Below, piece after piece: positions 1 to 11,123 of a DNA stretch of 62,000 nucleotides. The DNA lies in contig NMRA01000019.1 of NCBI GenBank assembly GCA_002633005.1, positions 58,039 through 120,038 on the forward strand, in the 5' to 3' direction. The notes under the pieces were generated by a model. The model was not told the origin of the DNA. It saw only the letters and a list, made by a program, of their open reading frames with translations, and did not search any database. A program made the translations under genes and the position numbers. Every line of letters begins with the position of its first letter. Position 1 is the first letter of the stretch. The stretch comes from Phoronis australis (lineage: Eukaryota > Phoronida > Phoronidae).

Positions 1-3000
1 ATGCATTACTAGTAGCTTTCAAAACCAGATTCATAAATGCATCCAACTGAGACGCCACCAGGTGATGCTGAGCTTATCGCTGTCAAAGTGATGTTGAAGG
101 CATTCCGTTGTTTCCGACTACAAAGAGTCCGCTTGCTGATTATCCAACAACGGTCACCTCACATAAAACATGAGCTTTCTTATCAGTTTTTGGTAGCAAT
201 GTAGCATCTTTGTATGACATGATGAAACGGATTAATTCATGCTCAGAAAGCAAGGCCAAATAAAATGGCTCAGTAGAATGCTAGATATTTGAACAGAAAA
301 TTATCCCAGCCAAAAATATGAGGACAACATAGTTTTCAGTGAGTAAATTTGCCAACACTCCCACGTTGAGTTCAGCAGATCATCATGCCGGTAGTTGGGT
401 ACGTAACAAAGTGACATGCAGAGATTTTGTGACACGTTTCCATTTGTCTTCATGACAAACGTATTTATTTTAATACTGAATGACATAATGGAAATTAAAG
501 TTCATGGCACCACAATCACCATGTTGCGTAAGCTACAAAATCTTGCTACACCAATGAAGTCAATCTATTTTTTTGTGATAAAATAATGCATGGTTTGACA
601 GGCAAACTGATGATGCAAATTACAGTCCAGTGTATTGTTTATCAAAAACCTACTAGCCACAAAATCTGATATTATTTTATAACCACCACAACGCAGCTTC
701 ATGGTGTCTAAAGCGTTCAGTACTTTTGTCCCTAAGCCAGCCAATAACCCAGCTTGTTTACTGACATGCAGGCAAGCAAAAAAAAAACTGACAGGTCAAG
801 CAGGTGTATTGTGTATGTCATGTATTAGGGTAGCAGTGAGTAAGCAATACCTTTACACTATTATAACTCAAGACTCAGTGTTATTGTTGGACTGTGCAAG
901 CAGCCAGGTAAAGGCAAGGTCCTAACAAGGTGAAGGTATTGTGTGAGAGAAACTCATTGTGAGCTCAGTACGTAGATTCAACATCACCTGGTGACAAGCG
1001 TAGATTACACTTAGGGATGTCCTGTAGCGTGGTGGTATTGTGAATCCATAAAGAATGCTGGTAATAATAGAAAATTCATAATAGCTGACTGTATCAACTC
1101 GGTAAGCCAATAGACATTGTCATGAGTCTCATCCTTCTATTATTCAGTGTCAGCTAATTCATTAGAAGACCATTGTCACACTAAGATAACTTAGTTGGTT
1201 GTGCCCTGTCTGTGTAAACTGTGAAGTCAACCTAAGCACTCCTATGGGTGTCGGTAGCAAAGTAATAACCAACGTCAAAGTTGGTGGAAGGTGATGGCGA
1301 CATCATCCAAGTTATTGCAAGGTAGAAGTGCAGTTTATGTTCAACATACGCACATACTATGAAAAGTTCCTATGAAGAACTGAGCATGTCCAATTGAATT
1401 GAGACAGGGAAATAGTATCAGAACAACCAATATTTAAGAAAATACAACAATAAAGGTTACATAGGACCCAAGAAAGAAAAGCTTTTTGGATTCATATCAA
1501 ACTTTCAGATGCTATGCTTTATCCGTTATTTTCCAAAACGGATTTGTTTTTAAAACGAACCACTTTCACATAAAACGGTACCAAAAATAGGATTTCACAT
1601 TTTTTATGAAAAAATCAAAAGTTACATCAATGGAAGCTAAATGATAAGTTTGAAAATTGTTAGAGCATTTTTGAGATCTCAGCTTGAGCATATTCAAATG
1701 AAATTTGACAACGTCATTTTTACCATTTTTTCTCTATGAATGTACCTTTCATTTTGCTTAATTTCACAATTTAACAGAAGCGGCATATTGCTGTAAAGCA
1801 GAAAATCAAATTCTGCACGCTTTCCGCTTTCATAAAAAACGTAGTTTTCCTGAGTTAAAATCTTATTTTTTTGTAGATAGTTGGCTCAATACAGACTTGT
1901 GGAGAAAGTCCTACATCTATACTTTAATGGTTGAGTGTTTACATAGCAGTGAATGGTAGAGATCTTATTGGCACCAAACAAGTTTTAAGCACAAGAATAT
2001 TCCAACTTGTCTCATACCTAACGTCAACATCAACATCTAAAGATAGAGTCCAAAAGGTCTGTTCCTCACCATAAGTTTATCCTCAAAGCTATTGGTCTGA
2101 GATTATCTAAATCTTCTAACTCACCATGGCAACTGAATTTGAATCAGGACCAGATGCAGACATCCTGAACACTGAGTGCAGTCTTCTTCAAATGTCATCC
2201 ATGACAAGATTTATTAAGAATGGATCACAGAGTAGTAAATGTTTTGGTTAACAGGTTTGCATTTCCCATCTAGTTTTGATAAACCATTCAATTAAATGCC
2301 AACAATTTCAGTAACCATAGGAGGGCAAGGTAAAATACCTTGAATTTCTGGTAAATTATTCTACTCATGCTGTCCATTTTTTAACAAAACACATACTTGA
2401 AATTCAGTGTCTAACTTTTTTGTGAACAAGTTTGCATCACAAACCTCTCACTAAAGCCATTCCTGCATTTCATGAATCACAGTATTATTACTCATATCAG
2501 GGTTTTAAGTGGCAAAAAATGCTAGCAATTTCACTAGCTAAAATACACGCAAAAGCAAAAACACTAGCGCCCAAAACACAAGCTGTCCATAAATGGGTTA
2601 TTTTTGCCTTTCCTTTCTTCACCACCTAAGTCAGCTTCTTTGAAATTTGAGATTGAGTCAAAACAAAAATCTCTGCAATTAACTGATTAATGTGACATAG
2701 CACAAAGGCCTCTAATCCATGTGCTTGTGCGTCCTTTGAAGGGAGTGGTCTGGTTACAAAAGTACTGTACCAGCGAAAACAGTTTTGTAAGTCAAACCGG
2801 CTGCAAAGTGCAAGAAAAACTAACACACCATTCACGCGACTGGAATTTTTGCAAGTAGCGAAATTGTCAGCAAAAACCCTAGCATTTTAATAAGTTTATG
2901 AACAGGTTTCAGTTTACACTAGGGGGATAGTGTTGGTGTGTGAAGAACTCGATAAATAGAGGTGAACGCACCCAAGAGCTATTTCCACAAACCAGATTCA

Positions 3001-3990
3001 ATTTTACAAAAGTGGTTATTTGACTGACCTAGTTTTCGAACTGTAGGGAAACAAACTACTTTTGAGCCGAGTTGCACAAGTGAAGAGGCTTGCAGTGCAG
3101 CTCGCTGTGCAACAGTAAAACACTTTTTGGGGTCGTAAAGGCAAAAGGCAAACTAATCTTAATGCAAAATAGTAATTAGGAATGTGCAACTGGGTCAAGA
3201 GCCCTACGGACATGTGGCATTGTAGGTTAATACTGCAAAATCAGAAAGCGTGCTGTGTTATTCCCGGGAATTGGTCATTAGACATTCATCTCACACAATG
3301 ACTATTTCTAAAGGCAATATAATTACTAAAGCTCAGGCTTTCCAGACAGAAATTACAGTAGTTGAATTACCATGGCAACTAAAAAGGTTTCTTGTAGCGC
3401 TGCAGGTAATCAATTGATTTTGATTAAAAAGCCCAGAAACATTAATAATCGTATGTACTGCAATGCTTTCATTCCTAATCTTTGTTCTAAAGCTCCAATT
3501 GTCAGATATTATTACACCATATTACAGTATCCATGGATACAGACTAGCATGCACCTAATTACTACTCCTTTTCAACAGCTAAAAATGCAATTATTGTTTT
3601 GTTTTATCAACACACCACCATCCTACATATTCAAAGATATTTACCCACAATGCCGAACATCTGTTGGGCTGTAACCATGGCTGAGATCGTGGAATGTTAA
3701 AATTATTGTATCATCACCAGTCTCAAGCAAGGAATGGGTTTCGTTTGCAGTGAGATGCAGTGCTGACATCCAACCATTCACTGACAAGACACATACTGCT
3801 GCGCTCACAAGGCCATCAATTTCACAAGTTTAGCTCTATACTTGATTCTACTGAAAGGTTTTAACCATGTTAAATGGAAGCAGCTGATATGCTGAAATGA
3901 TATTGATGACGGTATATTTGCATGATGTGACATTGCTCAGCAAGTGTACCTGAGCATTCGTTCATTTCCGGTGGAATAAAGCATTACGAT
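1..3990. other. non-coding region, nothing recognised
   Basis: No open reading frame over 100 codons shows domain-like composition, and no exon with paired splice sites could be matched to a protein family on either strand. The sequence is AT-rich with many short homopolymer runs. It could be intergenic, or an intron of the minus-strand DNAAF9-like gene whose later exons were not found. Confidence 0.5.
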
Positions 3991-4652
3991 GACTGTGTGT
4001 GATGTGTTAAACCCTTTCAAGCTGAAATGGCTCACTTTTACACAAAGAACTTAAAAAAACATTATAACTTAAAACCTTATAGCTAAACGTACTACTTAAT
4101 GTGCTTCAGGATCTAAAATGTTTCAAACCCGAAAGATTTCAAGTGTGCTTTCACACGACCAATTTAAAATATTTTTACTTTAACATTCTAGCTTATAAGG
4201 TTTTTAAGATTCTAGCGTGAATAAAGCTACCTAGTCGTGCACACACAGTTGCTCTTGGCTTACAGTCAAATGCGTTTGCATGTAAGGCATTTTCCTACCA
4301 TCAAGAACAGGACAGTTCTGATCGGTATGATGCTATTAGATCTGTAGGCGTTTTCAAAAATGGCAAAAACTCATCACCACTACTGTCCTCACTGGTAATG
4401 AAATTTAGTAGATTTCTGAACCTTCTGTTAATAACCGCATGGAAATTTTGTTGCCTGTCAAAAACCAAGTGGTTGAAAGTTAAGTACCGTGTGAAAGCAT
4501 ACTTAAAATCTTTCAGACCTGAAATATTTCAAATCCTGAAGCACATTAAGTAGTAGAGTTAGCTACAATGCTTTGATTTGAAATATTTTTTTAATTTCTT
4601 TGTGTGAAAGCAAACCATTTTAGCTGAACGTTTCAACACATCACGCACAGCC
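3991..4652. mobile_element. foldback element with ~170-bp inverted arms
   Basis: The left arm (about 3991-4160) and right arm (about 4488-4652) are diverged inverted repeats of each other. The shared outer stretch reads roughly GACTGTGYGTGATGTGTT, and both arms carry CTACTTAATGTGCTTCAGGA and GCTTTCACAC. A second nested inverted pair lies inside (around 4060-4090 and 4190-4215). No coding capacity is visible. This is the shape of an old non-autonomous DNA transposon or foldback element. Its superfamily and target duplication could not be fixed. Confidence 0.6.
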
Positions 4653-5627
4653 ATAGTTCTTAAAATTCCACAACTTTGCATTTGACTAACAACAAAATTT
4701 ACATGCAGTTATCTGCCGCAGTCAGAAAGACCAGGAATCTGCTAAATTTCCAGGGGGGGCACTCCTATAGACGTTGCTCATATTGGTGACTTTCTCATGA
4801 TCAGTATCACTTTTCTGACAATTTTTCCCACAAAAGGGTACCGTTCCCAATTTAATTCCTCATAAGAGTTAACTCTAAGAGTTTGAAACCCCGAGAAAGG
4901 TTCCTTTTTCAACTATTGATGGTGGACTGTCAAATAAACTTTTGTGATTTTAAGTATGCAAATCATAAGTTGCCTAAAATGAATACGAACAGCATTTTTA
5001 AATTTTAACATTTATGCTATGCTTCGAATGTATCATTCCTTTTTGTTAATTTAGCTAAACACATGGTCATGGGACCCAGTATTGGCAGCAGATTGGTATA
5101 TGGTCTAAAATCAATTTCTGCAGGTTGTCTATGGAAAACATAAACTTTAAATATGTTGAATTCTAATTTTAGATATATGGCTAAATACAGAGATATAAGG
5201 GCGCACACATAACTCTTAACTAGCCAGATATGTTTACCACACGCATTTTTTTTTTCACACACTTTTCACAAGGCCAAGTTTTCCCATGATGCCCAGATTG
5301 TGTCAATAATTGAAGTTTTGACAAAATGTGTGGTGCACCTGGTCCTTATTATTACAGTTAAATAAATTCTTTCCACCACAAAGAAAGAGAGCTGTCCACT
5401 AGTACAAATGTGTCTCTAATTTCACTCATTTCCTATGATGTAACCGCACATAGCTCTAGTGCTGTCACTGCTTGCAGACCTGGCCATCCAGATAGACAAA
5501 TTAAATGGACTTAGGTTTCAAGTTTTAATACCTCATTTATACTGGTGACTTTAAACCATTTAAAATCATTTTGAGGTCCAAATTGATTTAGGAAGCTTGT
5601 CATGGCTTAACCACAATAGGATGATGG
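4653..5627. other. non-coding spacer
   Basis: AT-rich spacer between the foldback element and the duplicated block. It contains a homopolymeric G run near 4752-4758 and no supported gene. Confidence 0.4.
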
Positions 5628-7159
5628 AGGTCCTTAGGAATCTATTAAACCTTAACTGGATTCAATACACAATCTAACTCCTTGACTAAGATGGGTCAAG
5701 TGACATACTTGCTGATGTGCAGGCCAGGGTTCTGAGTCAAACCTTTATCCAAGATTGTTGCAAATCCTTAGCCATACTTTCTATCAGGAAACTTTCAAGA
5801 AATAAGTAAACATGAAAACAATCCTTACTCCCGCCATTTATAAAAAGGGGCTCTAAACTGTAGAGTAAATGGAAAGACAAAGAACATAAGCCGGTTATTC
5901 AAAGAAACTTCAGGCATATAACTTCGTTAGCAAAATGACCAAAATGCTATTGTTTTTGCTAGCACTTTCCCCAGTACCAAAAAGCACTAGTAGTGTAAAC
6001 CTTTAAAATTGTAATTTCACCTGGTGTAATGCTGGCAACCTGAAATATCAAAACTAGTGGCGTTTTCACAAGCACTGTTGTAGCCAGACCAGTTACATTA
6101 AAGGATCCACACGCATTGGGAAGAAGGTCGGTGATTTTATCGCTGCGTTAATCAATTTTTGCATTAAAAGTGATTTAGGTAATGGGGAAGAAAACAAATT
6201 AATTTGTGGCGAAGATGTCACCATCGTGGACAGTACATCACCACACATAGTAGTTTGATGTCACCATCTTGGACACCACATTACCACGCCTAGTAGTTTC
6301 TTAAACATTAAACAATGCAGAAGATAACATGATAAGAAATGTAGTTGAAAACCCATTTGGAAACAGGACCTGGTTCTGACATTAGGTTTGTGTNAGGTCC
6401 TTAGGAATCTATTAAACCTTAACTGGATTCAATACACAATCAAACTCCTTGACTAAGATGGGTCAAGTGACCTACTTGCTGATGTGCAGGCCAGGGTTCT
6501 GAGTCGAACCTTTATCCAAGATTGTTGCAAATCCTTAGCCCTACTTTCTGTCAGGACACTTTCAAGAAATAAGTAAACATGAAAACAATCCTTACTCCCG
6601 CCATTTATAAAAAGGGGCTCTAAACTGTAGAGTAAATTGGAAGATAAAGAACATAAGCCGGTTATTCAAAGAAACTTCAGGCGTATAACTTTGTTAGCAA
6701 AATGACCAAAATGCTATTGTTTTTGCTAGCACTTTCCCCAGTACCAAAAAACACCAGTAGTGTAAACCTTTAAAATTGTAAGTTCACCTGGTGTAATGCT
6801 GGCAACCTGAAATACCAAAACTAGTGGCGTTTTCACAAGCACTGTTGTAGCCAGACCCCTTACATTAAAGGATCCACACGCATTGGGAAGAAGGTCGGTG
6901 ATTTTATCGCTGTGTTAATCAATTTTTGCATTAAAAGTGATTTAGGTAATGGGGAAGAAAACAAATTAATTTGTGGCGAAGATGTCACCATCGTGGACAG
7001 TACATCACCACACGTAGTAGTTTGATGTCACCATCTTGGACACCACATTACCAGCCTAGTAGTTTTTTAAACATTAAACAATGCAGAAGATAACATGATA
7101 AGAAATGTAGTTGAAAACCCATTTGGAAACAGGACCTGGTTCTGACATTAGGTTTGTGT
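5628..7159. repeat. 766-bp tandem block joined at an N (likely allelic misassembly)
   Basis: The segment 5628-6393 is repeated almost base for base at 6395-7159. The two copies differ by scattered substitutions (for example AGTCAAACC against AGTCGAACC, and CTTTCTATCAGGAAAC against CTTTCTGTCAGGACAC) and single-base indels, at a few per cent overall. The first copy ends exactly at the single N at 6394, and the second begins right after it. That position, together with polymorphism-level divergence, suggests two haplotypes placed end to end by an assembler rather than a biological duplication. Neither copy contains a supported gene. Confidence 0.9.
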
Positions 7160-7944
7160 ATCATAACTGCCAGCCAGTAATTGGGACCAGACATATTATT
7201 ATGGATGCTAATAAATCTGAATTCTGCCAGAGTACAGAGTGCCTTCAGGGAAGGAGAAGCCAGCCAAGGAAAACACAGCGATACTGAGATCAATAGTCAA
7301 GCTGTACACATGTCCTCCCTTCCTAGCACTCTATATGATTAATACCAGGAGGTAGAATTATGTGTACATCAACTGCTGATGATATGGTGTTGGGGATAAG
7401 ATCTGGTTAGATTGAATCACAGACCACAAATTATACACACTGCACATTGCACAGCTCTATGCCCACACTTGTCAATAAGGTCCTGCAATCGAAACTTTGG
7501 CTTTGCTACGGTAACTACAATTTTGGTTCACCAGTTTGACTGAAACTTAATTGAAATAATATGTTTATTAAGCATACAACAACACATGTTTAAACAACCA
7601 ATAGCATTGTTGCAATGTGACCAATTTCTATCTGAAACTTTGATTCAAGTTAACTTTCACACACACAAACTTTCAAACATTAACGCAAAAGCGGTATCTG
7701 GTGGTGTAGTATTATTTTGTAAGGATGTATTAGGGGCTGATAGACTGACTCCCTTCAAGTTTTGCTGATGTTCTATGGGTAAAAATTGACCTACCTGATT
7801 ATTCGTATCTTGTTTTAGTTGCAGTTGTGTATCATTCTCCAAAAAGTTCAAGTAAACATTTGGAAATAATGAAAGCGGTATAAACTTCTTTACTTGCTGA
7901 GGTTGTCCTTACAGAAACGCATGAAACTGTATACATGGGACACG
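7160..7944. other. non-coding spacer
   Basis: Unique-looking AT-rich sequence after the duplicated block. Overlapping short open frames on both strands near 7586-7851 have no recognisable domain and no convincing splice-site pairs. Confidence 0.4.
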
Positions 7945-8110
7945 AGGAGGCAGTGTGGCGTAGTGTGATAATGTGCCCGCCTTCTTTACTCGAGGTTGTG
8001 AGTTCGAGTCCCACCGGGCCACACTGCTAGACCCTTGAGTCAGGTTTCTAGCTCCTCAGCTCGGTTTTAACTATATATTAATAAAGCACAAAAATAGTTC
8101 CAGGTGATTA
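7945..8110 (+). mobile_element. tRNA-derived SINE (tRNA-like head 7953-8024)
   Basis: Positions 7953-7959 (GTGTGGC) pair perfectly with 8018-8024 (GCCACAC), as in a tRNA acceptor stem. An A-box-like TGGCGTAGTGTG and a B-box GAGTTCGAGTCCC lie between them at tRNA spacing. The T-arm is imperfect, and three extra bases separate it from the acceptor strand, so this is unlikely to be a working tRNA gene. A related B-box head occurs on the minus strand at 52098-52158, which favours a SINE family. The 3' boundary is approximate. Confidence 0.55.
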
Positions 8111-10094
8111 GTGCAATAGACCCACATGCGTGGCCTGCGCACGTGTACCAGACCGCCTGCAATTAGTTTTTTATTTTTTATACATGGGGCATGAAGGTCA
8201 TATGAAGGTCATACTGGATGGGCATGTTGTTAGAACATATTAGTTATCATTCACATGTTTACATACAGTAGCATTAAAAAAATATTGACAAATTTTGTTG
8301 AAATTCCTTAAGCTCATTGTGAACTAAAGTAATGTAAAAAATCAAGAAGGAAATCAGATTAGTTAAAGGATAAGATGAAAATGTTTGCTCCAAAATTCCT
8401 TTGACTCACTCAGACGAGAAGATATCTATTAATTTGTTGTGGAATCTACTATCGTGTGGTGTTGTTCAATGCCACAAGACTGTTTTCCCATGGAAGTGTT
8501 TCACAAAGTCATCAGGCATTAACCTCAGATTTAGTCTTACTGAATGTTGTAATTTACATCTGTTGCTTAACATCATTAGTACTCATTAATAATTATTTAC
8601 TACTCATGTACAAAACATTCAAAATTTGAATTTGTCTGGAATACTACAAACTAAGACACTTGAGGACATGTACTTTGACTGTCTCACAGGAACTGGGAAA
8701 CTGTTAGATGGCTTTAGGGGTAGAAAAATAAACAAAATTAGCACAACTTACAAATATTATTTTAAGAAGCAGTTGATGATAACAGTCTGTCAGAATCAAG
8801 TGACTGCGAACAAGCTATGATAGAAAGGCTATTTACACGACTTTATCAGCAACAGTTGTTCCTCATTTCTGAGAGAAAATGTACGTGGATGATGACTGGA
8901 ATATCTTGATCGTGCTTCAAGTTATCCCAGTCAGGGCCAGAATTACAATAAAATCAAGATTTCTTGGATGAAATGACCACAATGGCCTCGTCAATGCACC
9001 ATCTGTTACTGTTATTCATTACTACTAGATACACCAAATTGGTCCACACCTTGTGGGAAATAGCAGTGTTGATGAGTTTCATGACCAGGTAATGGGCTGC
9101 CAACTGGCAGAAAAAACACTTGTGCATGGGTTTCAGTTTTATAAATTCAGATTTGTGATCATCATCCAATGCAATGGTCGAGCAATTTGCGTGCTTGATT
9201 GCAGAGTTCATAACTATGCGCATAGCAACCACAGAGCAGCAAACTTCAGGTCAGTTAATATTATAGTAACAAGAGACAACTAAACTCTTTTAATCTTTTT
9301 GGCCAGGGCTGAAATTAAGTGCAGAGGGGCATATACTGCCTATATAGTGCCACCAATAGGACAACTAATTTGTGAAGCTACAAGTATAATCCTAATGATA
9401 ATGACTCTTTTAAGGTTACAGATGTAAATGATAACAGACAAACCAATGGACAATTATGGTACATACAATGAGAGCAAACAGTAGTTGATGAACCGGAACT
9501 TCTTTTTCAAAAAAAGTTACTGTACTTATTGGCAAAAAACGGTTTAATTAAAATAAAAGGAAGAAGAAATGTGACCGACGAGGCATTTTTAGCTTATAAA
9601 GTGACATGGGGACGGAAGTGGAATTCCAAGTATATGCAACCATAACATCATTACTATATGTGCCTACTTTCCCTTTCAGAAATCGGTGTGAAAGAATGCA
9701 GTGGTTGGTGCCAAGAACGTCACAACGCCAGGATTAAAACGGGTCTAGTATCATAGAGAAGCCAGACACTTTCTCACACCTTATTGAACTGAAGCCAGTG
9801 GAAATCTGCTCAACTCGAGCTTAAGTAATTTAACTGGATTACGACAACAGACTGAATTGACAGAAAGCTCAAATTAGACAAGTCGTAAACAAGAGGTCAC
9901 TGGGTTTTGGACTGATACAAAGGAAGATTTTGTGCTCGTCTGCCTGGAGTACGTATTTTATCATTGACACAAACAGTATTCCTGTCTGTTGATGTTTTGC
10001 ATCAACATTCTTGTTACCTAGAACCACGCCAGGAACACCCGTAACCTGGTCATCTAAAAACAGATTGAAAACACATAGAATAGAAGAGTACATC
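8111..10094. other. non-coding region upstream of the receptor gene
   Basis: No exon could be supported. The stretch just before 10095 would hold the promoter or 5' untranslated region of the receptor gene, but no clear TATA box or splice acceptor decides the transcript start. Confidence 0.4.
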
Positions 10095-11123
10095 ATGGAT
10101 CCAAGGACAGGTGTAGCGTACAGCATTCTGCAGACAACAGTGCTCTCGCCTACATTGAAGCCTACTAGCGACTATGATTGGATAGAAACATGGGAGACAA
10201 TAGTCTACTATGCGCTTCCCATCCTCCTCGGCTTGGCGCTAGTCCTGGGCGTGTTCAACATCATTGTGCTATCCAATCAGATGACTGTGTCGGTGGACAG
10301 CTACCTGATTGGCCTGTCATTGGCGAGCACATTGTTAGTTACATGCGCCGTGCTCACAAAGATGCCCGCCTACATTCAGTCACCCGACTCAGACGTGATC
10401 TTCACCCGCATGTATCCCATCGTGGTTGGCCTCTACGACTGGTTCAAGTACACCGTCGTCTGGGTGATCATAGTCATGGCACTGGAGCGCTGTATGAATG
10501 TGAGGCACCAGCGTATCAAGCCACTCTGCTCCAAGCTGCAGGCTCTAATGACAATGGGCATGGTGTACCTCATCTGTCTCGTCTCCTCCCTGCCCCAGTT
10601 CTGGGCTAATCAAGTCATCGAGGTGGTGAACAGGAGGACCAATCAGACGAAGATACTAGTTGAGAAGACGGAGAGCGCTTTGTCACCCGAGTACAACATC
10701 TACTATTGGTACACGCACGTCCTCTATGTGATTCTTGCTTACCCCATGCTGATTGTGCTCTTCTGTATTCTGGTATGGCACTCGCGTCGTGCCGCCAGCA
10801 AGAAGTACTCCCTCAAGCATGGCACTGGTGTTGTTCTGTCTCGTAAGGTCTCACAAGAGATGAGCATCACCCGTCTACAGGTGGCGCTCATTGCTACTTA
10901 TCTCTTGCTCACTGGACCGTTGACCATCTACCAACTTCTACCCAGAATCCCAGTAGCAATGTCGCTGCCAGAAAAAACACTCAATGGAGCACTCGTCAGT
11001 ATATTCGAGTGTACCTTTTACTTGTTCTTCATTCTGAAGTTCTTCCTTCTGATAATTTTCGACGGAAAATTTAGATTCACGCTCCGCAGCATTTGCTGCT
11101 GCTGCTGTCCCCGAAAAGAATGA
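10095..11123 (+). CDS. class A-like G-protein-coupled receptor, single exon, orphan
   Basis: A 342-residue seven-helix protein in one uninterrupted exon. Hydrophobic helices lie near residues 36-60, 69-90, 105-130, 149-170, 204-228, 260-282 and 295-322. Rhodopsin-family landmarks include Asn55 in helix 1, an ERC triplet (131-133) in place of DRY at the end of helix 3, Pro in helix 5 (AYP) and Pro in helix 6 (LTGP). Several usual features are missing: no Asp in helix 2 (LAST), no Cys pair for the helix 3 to loop 2 disulfide, and no NPxxY in helix 7 (ILKFFLLIIF). Loop 2 has an NQT glycosylation site and the tail ends CCCCCP, a likely palmitoylation cluster. The ATG at 10095 was chosen because helix 1 follows at the usual distance; an upstream in-frame ATG at 10011 would add 28 residues without a signal peptide. 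It looks like the diverged peptide-receptor-like orphans expanded in invertebrate deuterostomes. The ligand is unknown. Confidence 0.85.
   Translation: MDPRTGVAYSILQTTVLSPTLKPTSDYDWIETWETIVYYALPILLGLALVLGVFNIIVLSNQMTVSVDSYLIGLSLASTLLVTCAVLTKMPAYIQSPDSDVIFTRMYPIVVGLYDWFKYTVVWVIIVMALERCMNVRHQRIKPLCSKLQALMTMGMVYLICLVSSLPQFWANQVIEVVNRRTNQTKILVEKTESALSPEYNIYYWYTHVLYVILAYPMLIVLFCILVWHSRRAASKKYSLKHGTGVVLSRKVSQEMSITRLQVALIATYLLLTGPLTIYQLLPRIPVAMSLPEKTLNGALVSIFECTFYLFFILKFFLLIIFDGKFRFTLRSICCCCCPRKE

Noticed and set aside
7953-8024. Functional tRNA gene
   Set aside because: The acceptor pairs perfectly, but the T-stem is imperfect and three extra bases break the tRNA geometry; a SINE head fits better.
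10178-10609. A 143-codon frame inside the receptor gene
   Set aside because: It is the +1/-1 shadow of the receptor coding sequence, which has helix-like composition in its own frame; the shadow peptide has no domain.
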